Positions 36,973 to 44,888 of a stretch of DNA of 64,000 nucleotides are shown in pieces; the stretch's first letter is position 1, and each line of letters starts with the position of its first letter. Position numbers and translations under genes: made by a program. The notes under the pieces were generated by a model. That model saw only the letters and a program-made list of their open reading frames with translations. It was not told the origin of the DNA and did not search any database. This DNA is from Afipia sp. (lineage in GTDB: Bacteria; Pseudomonadota; Alphaproteobacteria; Rhizobiales; Xanthobacteraceae), in the NCBI GenBank assembly GCA_017308595.1, contig JAFKER010000006.1:124001-188000 (forward strand), written 5' to 3'.

Positions 36973-37074
36973 GTAAAACTCTCGATAAATTTTATGCAGA
37001 AAAGGTGGACTTTCGTAACCACGATGGTCCGCCACACCGCGTGGGGGCACCGGTGTGCGTGTGAGGAGAGTACG

Positions 37075-37701
37075 ATGAAGACAACAATTCTTGGCGCGAT
37101 CGTCGCCGCGACATGCGTAACAGCATCGGCGCAGGCCGCCGATATGTACGGCCGCCGCCCCTATCAGCAGCCCTATACGGTCAATCAGCCGCTCGCCAAC
37201 AGCTGGATCGGCCCATATATCGGCGGCAACCTCGGTTACGGCTGGGGCGATGTCTCCAATAGCGGCGCGAAACCATCCGGCGTGCTCGGCGGCCTCCAGG
37301 TCGGCTACAACTGGCAGAACGGCGCATGGGTCGCCGGCATCGAGGGCGATCTGCAGCTCAATGCGGCGGACGACACGTTCGCGCCGTGGAAATTTTCCAA
37401 CCCCTGGTTCGGCACCGTGCGCGGCCGCATCGGCTACGCATTCAACAATGTGCTGCTCTACGGTACGGGCGGTCTCGCCTTCGGTTCGCTCAAGGTTGAA
37501 CGCGCCGGCGGTTTCTCCGAAAGCACCACATCGGCTGGCTGGACCATGGGCGCCGGTGCGGAATTCGCGATCAACCAGAACTGGTCGGCCAAAGTCGAAT
37601 ATCTGTATGTCGATCTCAGCGACAGAAACTACATGCTCACCGGGATGTCGAATGGCTATTCGTTCAGCACGGTTCGTCTCGGCGTGAACTATCGCTTCTG
37701 A
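37075..37701 (+). CDS. Outer-membrane beta-barrel protein (Omp25/Omp31-like)
   Basis: 208 residues. The signal peptide ends at AQA/AD. The mature part begins with an aromatic leader and SWIGPYIGGNLGYGWG, then an eight-stranded barrel pattern (VGYNWQNGAWVAGIEGDLQ, GTVRGRIGYAFNNVLLYGTGGLA, WTMGAGAEFAINQNWSAKVEYLYVDL), closing with VRLGVNYRF, whose terminal Phe is the barrel signal. GAGGAG precedes the ATG. A CtrA box is upstream and a terminator downstream. Confidence 0.93.
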   Translation: MKTTILGAIVAATCVTASAQAADMYGRRPYQQPYTVNQPLANSWIGPYIGGNLGYGWGDVSNSGAKPSGVLGGLQVGYNWQNGAWVAGIEGDLQLNAADDTFAPWKFSNPWFGTVRGRIGYAFNNVLLYGTGGLAFGSLKVERAGGFSESTTSAGWTMGAGAEFAINQNWSAKVEYLYVDLSDRNYMLTGMSNGYSFSTVRLGVNYRF

Positions 37702-37730
37702 TCGGCGCAAGACCGGCGCGTGTCATCGAT

Positions 37731-37754
37731 CCCGGGCCTCGCGCCCGGGGTTTT
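37731..37754 (+). terminator. Intrinsic terminator after the outer-membrane protein gene
   Basis: 7-bp GC stem CCCGGGC/GCCCGGG with a 5-base loop, then G and TTTT, 29 bases after the stop. Confidence 0.8.
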
Positions 37755-37783
37755 CATTTGCGGGCCGATAGAGCCGGTACCTA

Positions 37784-37999
37784 TTAGGGCGAAATAACCA
37801 GATCGACCGCCTTCGGTCCTTTGCCCTTCTTGTCGGGCTCGACGTCGAACGAGATACGCTGTCCTTCGATCAGATCCTTCAGTCCCGCGCGCTCGACCGC
37901 CGTGATGTGCACGAACACATCGCGCCCGCCGTCGTCCGGCTTGATGAAGCCGTAACCGCGCTCGGCATTGAAGAATTTGACTACACCCGTCATGGCCAT
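37784..37999 (-). CDS. Cold-shock-domain protein (CspA family)
   Basis: 71 residues from the ATG at 37999 (strong GGGAGGGG upstream). A complete cold-shock fold: RNP1 GYGFIKPDDG and RNP2 DVFVHITAVERAG, preceded by GVVKFFN. It binds single-stranded nucleic acid and unfolds mRNA. A 272-base leader/promoter region separates it from rlmJ; cold-shock genes often have long structured leaders, but no specific element could be assigned. Confidence 0.95.
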   Translation of the reverse strand: MAMTGVVKFFNAERGYGFIKPDDGGRDVFVHITAVERAGLKDLIEGQRISFDVEPDKKGKGPKAVDLVISP

Positions 38000-38271
38000 C
38001 GGGAACCCCTCCCCGCAATGCACCTCCGACGCGCCAACGCGCGTCAGCCAGGCCCGGCATTCATGCCGGAAAGCGGCGGCCTTGGAGAGCATCTCCGAAA
38101 ACGAAGCGCCCGGGGCCTCTCGTCATTCCGCCGCGGCCATTCGCGGGCGCGGGACGTAAAAGCCGACCTTCACGGGAACAGCATAATACTGTTCCACGCA
38201 AATTGACCATGCCGCATTTGGGTACATTTTGAATTCGCGCGAAGTTTGTGCACTCACGCGTGTGCACTGCA

Positions 38272-39132
38272 TCACGCGCGGATCGCTTCAACCCTGAAAC
38301 GGCCCGCGCCGCCCAACCCGAGCGGCTTTTCAAGCTCGTGCAGAACGGCCCGCAATTCGTCCGCCAATGTCCACGGCGGATTGACGATCAGCAGGCCCGC
38401 GGACATCAGGCCCGAATCCTCTGTCTGCGGCCCGACGCTGAATTCAACACGCAAGCATCGTGCGTCGCTGCTGCCTGCGTTCGCCACACGCGCCACGTGA
38501 TCCGCCAGGGAGTCGTTCGCACGGCGGTCTTTTCCCGGATACCAGAGCAGGAAAATGCCGGTCGGCCATTTGGCATGGGCGGCGCTGAAGCCGTTCGCCA
38601 GCCGGGTGAATTCATCGCGGCTCTCGAATGGCGGATCGATCAGCACCAGCCCGCGCCGTTCATTCGGCGGCACGAAAGCCGGCAGCGCCGTCCAGCCGTC
38701 GAGGTCGACCACACGCGCCTGCTGGTCATTGTAGAGCGCGTTGATCAATTGCCTGCGCGTATTGGGCTCAAGCTCGCAGGCGACAAGCCGATCTTGCGGC
38801 CGCAGAAGCGCACGCGTCACCAGCGGCGACCCGGGATAGGCGGTCAGATCGCGATGCGGATTGAAGGCGCGCACGATGTCGAGATAGGGCGCGACCAGCA
38901 TCATCACCCGTTCGGACAACCGCGCCTGCATCAGCCGCGCAATGCCGGTACGCCATTCGCCGCCGCGCTCGGCTTCGCTGCCGGTCAGGTCGTACAGACC
39001 TGCACCGGCATGGGTATCGATCACGCGAAAAGCCGCCGGCTTCTCGTGCAGATAGGTGAGAATGCGCGCCAGCGCGATGTGCTTTATGACATCGGCGAAA
39101 TTTCCGGCGTGAAAGGCGTGGCGATAGTTCAT
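38272..39132 (-). CDS. rlmJ: 23S rRNA (adenine2030-N6)-methyltransferase
   Basis: 286 residues. It starts with the characteristic MNYRHAFHAGNFADVIKH and has the SAM region IDTHAGAGLYDL and the catalytic DPPF motif (VLIDPPFE). It modifies A2030 of 23S rRNA in E. coli. The length matches the family (about 280). Adjacent to a cold-shock gene on the same strand. Confidence 0.96.
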   Translation of the reverse strand: MNYRHAFHAGNFADVIKHIALARILTYLHEKPAAFRVIDTHAGAGLYDLTGSEAERGGEWRTGIARLMQARLSERVMMLVAPYLDIVRAFNPHRDLTAYPGSPLVTRALLRPQDRLVACELEPNTRRQLINALYNDQQARVVDLDGWTALPAFVPPNERRGLVLIDPPFESRDEFTRLANGFSAAHAKWPTGIFLLWYPGKDRRANDSLADHVARVANAGSSDARCLRVEFSVGPQTEDSGLMSAGLLIVNPPWTLADELRAVLHELEKPLGLGGAGRFRVEAIRA

Positions 39133-39180
39133 GGCGCGACAGTTACGACATCGCGCGGAGAAAGTAACGTCGTCTCAGGA

Positions 39181-39208
39181 GTCGTCCCGGCGCAGGCCCG
39201 GACGTCAT
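39181..39208. repeat. CCGGC-type palindrome
   Basis: GTCCCGGC followed by GCAG and GCCCGGAC between rlmJ and the RNase T2 gene. Same family as 10290, 10381 and 24130. Confidence 0.55.
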
Positions 39209-39216
39209 AGCTACAG

Positions 39217-39939
39217 CTAACCCCCGCGCACCGGCGGCATCACCACCTTGTCGCGGCGGCAGGCGCGGCGGTCGATCTCCTCGCAGGCGCGGAACTGCAG
39301 ATCCTTGGTCATGCAGATGCGCACTTCGCTGAGGCGCTTGCTGTCGCAGATCACGGCAAACGCCGAATTCGAGAGGCCCGGATTGGCCTTGATGAAAGCC
39401 TCCTCGATCTCAAGCGGCGCAACCGCTTTGGCGCTGGAGAGTTCGAGATACTCTGGCGGAATTTTCACCGCCGCGCGCGCCTTGCGGATGGTTTCGAAAT
39501 ATGCGCGTGCGCCCATTCCCGAACAGGTGCCGTGCTTGTCCCATTCATTGTAGATCAGGCCCGGCGCCGGCATCAGGTCGAGCATCGACGCCATGACATT
39601 GCGATCGAGCCGCGGCGATGGACGCTGGCAGTAGTTCGGAAAGCCGCGCTCGTATTGCGGCCATAGGCCATGCACGACAAAGGAGAACGGCCGACCCGCG
39701 CACTGGGTCTGAACGCCGCGGCTGGAATTGCCGCGCTCGCTCGCCGCCTCGCAGAACGAAGGCGACCATGACAGCGACAGAACGTAGAAATCGAATTCGC
39801 CCGGCGCGTTCTGGCGCTTGTCCTGCGCCGTCGCGGCGCTTCCCGCCATGGCGGTCAGCGCAAGGCCGAGAAGACCGGCGGCCAATCCCAATCGGAATGA
39901 AAACCCCGCGACCGACGGGCCAGACCTGAAATACGACAT
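39217..39939 (-). CDS. Exported ribonuclease T2 family protein
   Basis: 240 residues with a signal peptide (cleavage near ATAQ). Both active-site motifs are intact: CAS1 FVVHGLWPQ with His90, and CAS2 EWDKHGTCSG with Glu132 and His136. Eight or more cysteines suggest disulfides in the periplasm. T2 RNases cut RNA unspecifically via 2',3'-cyclic phosphate; bacterial ones scavenge external RNA. It is followed downstream by short exported genes but no operon is obvious. Confidence 0.92.
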   Translation of the reverse strand: MSYFRSGPSVAGFSFRLGLAAGLLGLALTAMAGSAATAQDKRQNAPGEFDFYVLSLSWSPSFCEAASERGNSSRGVQTQCAGRPFSFVVHGLWPQYERGFPNYCQRPSPRLDRNVMASMLDLMPAPGLIYNEWDKHGTCSGMGARAYFETIRKARAAVKIPPEYLELSSAKAVAPLEIEEAFIKANPGLSNSAFAVICDSKRLSEVRICMTKDLQFRACEEIDRRACRRDKVVMPPVRGG

Positions 39940-40059
39940 GACAACGCCCTCACCCCAATGCCCGAACCCTACGCGGACAAAAAGAACATTTCAAGAACAA
40001 AGAAAATCCCGCCCACCCGGCGGTGAACGGGACAATCGAACCGGCCAAACCGGAGGAGA

Positions 40060-40530
40060 TCAGGGACGCGCGGCCTTGCAGGATGGATTGTAGGCCCAGT
40101 TGCGGTCGAGGCCGACCACGCACCATTCCACGCCCGAATCGAATCCGGCGAAGCCGCCGTCCTCGATGACCGAATAATGGACCTGACGCGCACGGCCATC
40201 GTTCAGCATGGCGCTGGCGGTGCAGAAGCGGCGCGGAATGCTGTTGGACGCCCATGGACGGAAAGCCGTTTCGTGCACATCGGCGAAGCCGGTGATCTCA
40301 AGAGCGGAATTCCAGAACTTGCTCTCTTTTTCTGCGAACTGCTGAACAATGGTGCCAAGAGCCTCGCTGCAAGGCCGCATGTCACCATCGTAACGCGGGC
40401 CGGAGAGCCAGAAATTCCGCTCCAGCACGTTAGCGGCTTGTGCAGCCGGGCTGAGTGTCATCAACCCCGCCACGGCGCCCAGCGCCACGGCCAAAATCAG
40501 CTTGCGAAATGTCGAGAAAAGGTCGCGCAT
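40060..40530 (-). CDS. Exported conserved protein of unknown function
   Basis: 156 residues from the ATG at 40530. The signal peptide ends near AAQA. The mature part is polar with cysteines in MRPCSEAL, RRFCTAS, EWCVVG and NPSCKAA, which may form two disulfides. The pattern (secreted, Trp-rich, four Cys) recurs in short Bradyrhizobium proteins, but I know no function. It lies 120 bases upstream of the RNase T2 gene on the same strand. Confidence 0.75.
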   Translation of the reverse strand: MRDLFSTFRKLILAVALGAVAGLMTLSPAAQAANVLERNFWLSGPRYDGDMRPCSEALGTIVQQFAEKESKFWNSALEITGFADVHETAFRPWASNSIPRRFCTASAMLNDGRARQVHYSVIEDGGFAGFDSGVEWCVVGLDRNWAYNPSCKAARP

Positions 40531-40703
40531 GAAGCGGTCCACCGGAAGTGCGGAAATGATGTTGCGCGGAAGGTGCCGCGAAGCCGCTACCCGGTCAAGT
40601 GCAGCGCGGCAACACTCAGCCGCCAACCCAAGTCTGAGTGTCCAGCCGTTCTTTCCATGATGGTCCGGGCAGCCTATGGTGGGGGCGGAATCGAACGGAG
40701 AGC

Positions 40704-41006
40704 ATGATGCGAACGACTGGAACGGCCGTCCTGACCGCGGTTTTGGGAATTCTGGCCCTGACGCCGGCGAACGCGTTTTTCGACACGGTGCCGCCCTTCA
40801 AGGGCAACGACACCGGCGGCATCATTGCTTATTCGCTCTACAAGGACGGGGCGGACATCAAGGCAATGGCAGTGAATCACTGCGCCAGCTACGGCAAGTC
40901 GGTGAAGCTGACCGGCGTCGATGCGCAGTATGGCGGCTACATTTCCTTCGCCTGCATCTGGGTCCATCCGGGCCATGCCGACCGGCCGCTGCGCGTCGGC
41001 TACTGA
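40704..41006 (+). CDS. Small exported protein
   Basis: 100 residues starting MMRTTGTAVLTAVLG, GGAGAG just before. A signal peptide cleaves near ANA/FF. The mature part has two cysteines (NHCASYG, FACIWVHPG) and a GYISFACIW strand. Divergent from the gene at 40060. It is followed 21 bases later by the DUF3617 gene, likely one transcript. Confidence 0.7.
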   Translation: MMRTTGTAVLTAVLGILALTPANAFFDTVPPFKGNDTGGIIAYSLYKDGADIKAMAVNHCASYGKSVKLTGVDAQYGGYISFACIWVHPGHADRPLRVGY

Positions 41007-41027
41007 CACCTGCAAGGAACGCCCGTG

Positions 41028-41552
41028 ATGCGAACGCCTTCATTGCATGTGACGGCGCTGACGGTCTGCGCCGCCCTGGTATCCCTTCCTGCACTGGCTG
41101 GTCCGGTGGAAATGCCGAACCGCAAGCCCGGTCTGTGGGAGGTCAAGGTCAATGCAGGCGCGCAGATGCCCGCGATGACCATGCAACAATGCACCGACGC
41201 CAGCACCGACAAGGACATGGCCTCGACCTTCAGCCCGATGGCGAAGGAAATGTGCGCCAAGCAGGACATGCAGAAGACCGCAACCGGCCTTGTGATCGAG
41301 TCGACCTGTACGGTCAGCGGCGTCACCTCGACATCCCGCACCGAGATCGTGGGTGACTTCAACTCCGCCTATACCGTGAAGGTGGTGACCAAGGGCAGCG
41401 GCAAAATCCCTGACTCCGTCACCACGATGGAGGCGAAATGGATGGGCGCCTGCAAGGCTGACCAGAAACCCGGCGACATTGTCATGCCGGGCGGCATGAA
41501 GATGAACATCAAGGACATGCAGTCCATGACAGGCGCGCGGCCAAAACAGTAA
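41028..41552 (+). CDS. DUF3617 exported protein
   Basis: 174 residues. Signal peptide to about ALAGP, then the DUF3617 signature KPGLWEVKVNAGAQMPAMTMQQCTDA. Met- and Cys-rich (M-x-M, QCTDA, MCAKQDM, STCTVSG, GACKAD), so metal or redox chemistry is possible but unproven. AAGGAA precedes either the GTG at 41025 or the ATG at 41028. Confidence 0.85.
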   Translation: MRTPSLHVTALTVCAALVSLPALAGPVEMPNRKPGLWEVKVNAGAQMPAMTMQQCTDASTDKDMASTFSPMAKEMCAKQDMQKTATGLVIESTCTVSGVTSTSRTEIVGDFNSAYTVKVVTKGSGKIPDSVTTMEAKWMGACKADQKPGDIVMPGGMKMNIKDMQSMTGARPKQ

Positions 41553-41596
41553 GAGCTGCGCGTGCCTCTCCCCGTCAGAGCGGGGCGAGGGGGAAA

Positions 41597-41812
41597 TTAT
41601 TTCCCGATCTTCCAGGGATCGTATTTCTCTTTCGAATCGGGGACGTTTTTCATCGCAGCCTTGGCCGCAGCTTCTTCGCGCGCCATCCGCTTTTGCGAAT
41701 CTTCACCCTTCGGCTGGGCCGGTGCGCTTGTGTCGGGGCGGTTCCTGCCCTGAGCATGGGCCTGCGCGGTCAACAGCAGCGCAACCGCAACGGCCGTCAA
41801 TACAACCTTCAT
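41597..41812 (-). CDS. Small exported basic protein
   Basis: 71 residues from the ATG at 41812. A signal peptide to about AHAQ leaves a 50-residue Lys-, Ala- and Pro-rich disordered periplasmic peptide ending KYDPWKIGK. No family recognised. It converges with the DUF3617 gene. Confidence 0.65.
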   Translation of the reverse strand: MKVVLTAVAVALLLTAQAHAQGRNRPDTSAPAQPKGEDSQKRMAREEAAAKAAMKNVPDSKEKYDPWKIGK

Positions 41813-41909
41813 CGGACGTCTCCGTGAGATAACGGCCGGAAACCTAGCCTCGTTTGCGGGGCGGCGACAATCAGAAATGCTCGAGATTTCGGCGGGCGGA
41901 TGCATCGGA

Positions 41910-42305
41910 TCAGGTCACGCCGAACCTCTTTTCGAACGCTGCGACATTGATCACACCGCGCCGGTGCGTGCCGTCGCCGATCTTGCGGGGGCCATCCCAG
42001 ACTTCGACCTCGAACAGCACCCTCTTGGCATCGATTTGCGCCACACGCGATTGGACCCGCACGGTGCGCCCGACCGGCGTTGCCGCGAGATGCCGGACAT
42101 TTACTTCCATGCCGACACTGACATGCCCCTCGGGCAACAAATGCGCGATCGAGGATGTGCAGGCCTGCTCGATATGCAGGATCATGACAGGGGTCGAATA
42201 GACCGCAGGCATGGTCGACAGGAAATGCTGGACCGTCATGTCGTGGGTCACCGTCACAACGGTTTCGCCCACGATGCCGACAGGGACTTTTTCAAGCGCG
42301 CTCAT
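41910..42305 (-). CDS. FlK-like hotdog acyl-CoA thioesterase
   Basis: 131 residues. Three residues align with the catalytic triad of fluoroacetyl-CoA thioesterase FlK with identical spacing: Thr38 (STPVM), Glu46 (HIEQAC) and His72 (NVRHLA); FlK has Thr42, Glu50 and His76. The surrounding GMEVNVRHLAATPVG is also family-typical. Substrate could be an ordinary short acyl-CoA. No fluoroacetate genes are near. Confidence 0.88.
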   Translation of the reverse strand: MSALEKVPVGIVGETVVTVTHDMTVQHFLSTMPAVYSTPVMILHIEQACTSSIAHLLPEGHVSVGMEVNVRHLAATPVGRTVRVQSRVAQIDAKRVLFEVEVWDGPRKIGDGTHRRGVINVAAFEKRFGVT

Positions 42306-42379
42306 GTCTGCACCTTTGATCCGGAGTTCGCATCATTCCCGTTCCATCGGTCACGAACTCCGGATGCAGAAGGATTGGA

Positions 42380-42580
42380 TTATTTCGCAGCCGTCTTGCG
42401 CTCGAGGAAGGTCTTGCCGCCCTTCATCTTGTGCGTCAGCGGAGCTTCGTTGATCTGCACGGTCACGACTTCCGCGTCCACGCCGAGGTTCTTCACCAGT
42501 GCCTGGGTGATGTCGAGCATCATGCCCTTCTTCTGATCGTCGGTGCGGCCGGCAGCCATGTTCACGATTACCTCAGGCAT
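42380..42580 (-). CDS. 4-oxalocrotonate tautomerase-like protein
   Basis: 66 residues. After Met removal the N-terminal Pro1 acts as general base, and Arg11 (AAGRT) is kept, but the position of the second substrate arginine of 4-OT (Arg39) is not arginine. So it is a tautomerase-superfamily member of unknown substrate. It lies between hotdog thioesterase and DUF2000 genes on the same strand. Confidence 0.88.
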   Translation of the reverse strand: MPEVIVNMAAGRTDDQKKGMMLDITQALVKNLGVDAEVVTVQINEAPLTHKMKGGKTFLERKTAAK

Positions 42581-42623
42581 GTTCGTTTCCTTTTTTTGAA
42601 AGTCCTGAAAACAGCAAAAACTG

Positions 42624-43034
42624 TCAGGCGTGAAACTTCAATCCATCAACGATCTTGTCAATCACTTTGCGTTCGGCACGAAAAGCAAGCCCGACCAGAT
42701 TGAGGTCGGCGCGGATCACCGCCTGCACCGCGGCGCGGTTGGCGGCGTCATGGGTCGTTTTAAACATGTCCTCGGTGTAGACGGCGGCTTTCACGTCGCG
42801 CGCCAGGGCCCGCTCCAGCGCTCGCGACAGGGCGGGACGATCGGCGCCATAGATCAGGATCGGCTGGCCGATCAGCGCGTGATAGCGCGTGCCGGAGCTG
42901 TCTTCATAAGGATCGCCGACAGATTCGGGAAACGCCGCCGCGATACCGCTGGCGAGGAAGGCCGCGACGTTCAGCTTCTGCCAGGCTTCGAGATCAGTCC
43001 GGATGACGAGAGCAACTTTGGTGTCGAACTGCAT
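42624..43034 (-). CDS. DUF2000 family protein (PTH2-like fold)
   Basis: 136 residues. Starts FDTKVALVIRTDLEAWQKLNVAAFLASGIA, typical of DUF2000, a small cytosolic alpha/beta protein related in fold to peptidyl-tRNA hydrolase 2. Function unknown. It is 15 bases after the stop of hisS, so probably co-transcribed with it. Confidence 0.85.
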   Translation of the reverse strand: MQFDTKVALVIRTDLEAWQKLNVAAFLASGIAAAFPESVGDPYEDSSGTRYHALIGQPILIYGADRPALSRALERALARDVKAAVYTEDMFKTTHDAANRAAVQAVIRADLNLVGLAFRAERKVIDKIVDGLKFHA

Positions 43035-43049
43035 GGGACCATTCTTGTT

Positions 43050-44678
43050 CTAGTTTTTGCTGGCCCAGCTTACGTTGTGCCGCGCCAGAACCTCGCGAAC
43101 CTTCTCGACCAGTTCGCCCTCCTTGGCCGCGAACTGCGCCTCGGCCTGCTTCTGCAGATAGTCGTCGCGATCGCCGCTGGCGTTCGCGATTTCCGCACCG
43201 ATGATCAAATCCTTGATCTGGACTTCGCCCCTGGCCTTCTCGTCGCCGCCCTGAATGACGACGCAGGGCGAGTTGCGGCGGTCGGCATATTTGAACTGCA
43301 CGCCGAGATTGTTTTTCGGATTTCCGAGATACATTTCGGCGCGGATGCCCGCGCTGCGCAGCGTCGCGACGAACTTTTGATATTGCGCGATCTCGCCCCG
43401 GTCCATCACAACGACCACGACAGGGCCGAACTCGGGCGTGGTGTCGATCTTGCCGAGCAGCGTCAGCGCAGCCTGCAGGCGAGACACGCCGATAGAGAAG
43501 CCGGTCGCAGGAACCGGCTCGCCGCGGAAACGCGAGACGAGACCGTCATACCGTCCGCCGCCACCGACCGAGCCGAAGCGCACGGGACGGCCTTTCTCGT
43601 CCTTGGTGTCAAGCAGCAGTTCAACCTCGTAGACCGGGCCGGTGTAGTATTCGAGACCGCGGACGACGGAGGGATCGATCTGAACACGCCCGTCATCATA
43701 TCCAGAAGCAACTAGCAAGCTTGCAATTTGACGAAGCTCCTGAACGCCTTCCTCAAAGATCGGAACTGTTGCACCAAATTTTTTACGTACTAAATCCAGC
43801 GTTTCAAAAACACTTTCAAAAGTCACCTTGCGGTGCCACTCGCCACCATCACCAGATGGAAAAGTGAGCGTATCGAGAGGGCGAGCCGCCTTATCCGCTG
43901 CGGTCGCCGAACCGGTAAGCACAGCGCCAACCTGGAATATCGAAAGAACTAGCTCGATTGCCGCATCATCGAGACCTGCACCTTTTGTGAAATCTCCGCT
44001 TTCGTCTTTTCGGCCCGCCCCTAACAAAAGACGGACACCGTCGATCCCGAACTTGTCGAACTTGTCCATCGCTCTAAGCACAGTCAGCTTACGTCCTGCC
44101 TCGTCGTCACCGAGACCGACGTTCGAGAGAATCCCGTCAAGCAACTTTCGATTATTTATTCGAACGACAAACTGATGCGCCGGAATCCCGAGTGCCTCCA
44201 TGGCGTCCGCCGCCATCATGCACATCTCGGCGTCGGCAGCAGGCGAAGCAGAGCCCACCGTGTCGGCGTCGAACTGCATGAACTGGCGGAAGCGTCCGGG
44301 ACCGGGCTTCTCGTTGCGATAGACATAACCGTTGCGATAAGAACGATAAGGCTTCGGCAGCGTGTCGAAATTTTCCGCGACATAGCGCGCCAGCGGCGCG
44401 GTCAGGTCGTAGCGCAGCGATATCCACTGCTCGTCATCGTCCTGAAATGAGAACACGCCCTCATTGGGTCGGTCCTGATCGGGCAGGAACTTGCCGAGCG
44501 CATCGGTGTATTCCATCGCCGGAGTTTCCACCGGTTCGAAGCCGTAGCGCTCATAGACCTCGCGGATGGTCTCCACCATCTGGCGCGTAGCAGCGATTTC
44601 GGCGGGCGTACGATCCACAAGGCCGCGCGGCAGGCGCGCGCGCAGTTTCTGGGGCTTTTTGGGCTTTTTGTCGGACAT
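43050..44678 (-). CDS. hisS: Histidyl-tRNA synthetase
   Basis: 542 residues. Class II synthetase: motif 2 region ([14 protein letters not shown]), the HisA-type motifs [11 protein letters not shown] and [12 protein letters not shown], and a C-terminal anticodon-binding domain. It is longer than E. coli HisRS (424), with an insertion at about 170-330, as in the alphaproteobacterial form. That interior coincides with a clear drop in GC (43690-44170), whereas both flanks are typical; see findings. Confidence 0.95.
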   Translation of the reverse strand: MSDKKPKKPQKLRARLPRGLVDRTPAEIAATRQMVETIREVYERYGFEPVETPAMEYTDALGKFLPDQDRPNEGVFSFQDDDEQWISLRYDLTAPLARYVAENFDTLPKPYRSYRNGYVYRNEKPGPGRFRQFMQFDADTVGSASPAADAEMCMMAADAMEALGIPAHQFVVRINNRKLLDGILSNVGLGDDEAGRKLTVLRAMDKFDKFGIDGVRLLLGAGRKDESGDFTKGAGLDDAAIELVLSIFQVGAVLTGSATAADKAARPLDTLTFPSGDGGEWHRKVTFESVFETLDLVRKKFGATVPIFEEGVQELRQIASLLVASGYDDGRVQIDPSVVRGLEYYTGPVYEVELLLDTKDEKGRPVRFGSVGGGGRYDGLVSRFRGEPVPATGFSIGVSRLQAALTLLGKIDTTPEFGPVVVVVMDRGEIAQYQKFVATLRSAGIRAEMYLGNPKNNLGVQFKYADRRNSPCVVIQGGDEKARGEVQIKDLIIGAEIANASGDRDDYLQKQAEAQFAAKEGELVEKVREVLARHNVSWASKN

Positions 44679-44772
44679 TGGCTCGATGTGTCGCGGTGTA
44701 AGGCGATGTCACCTTACAAATGAACCAAGGGGTTACCAGCCGAGGCACAGGGGGGCAAGCATATCGACCGTC

Positions 44773-44838
44773 ATACGCGGGCTTGACCCGCGTATCCATG
44801 GTTGAAGAAAGATGGATGGCCGGGTCAAGCCCGGCCAT
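44773..44838. repeat. Twin REP-like palindromes
   Basis: Two hairpins: ATACGCGGG/CCCGCGTAT with CTTGA loop (44773-44795) and ATGGCCGGG/CCCGGCCAT with TCAAG loop (44816-44838). The loops are complementary to each other, so the two hairpins are in opposite orientation. They lie between hisS and the TadG gene. Confidence 0.8.
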
Positions 44839-44888
44839 GACATTTCATTGTGTTGCCCTCTTCCCGTAAGAACGGGAGAAGAAGCGGT

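Noticed and set aside
38000-38271. Cold-shock RNA element upstream of the csp gene
   Set aside because: Long leader region seen but no recognised structure.
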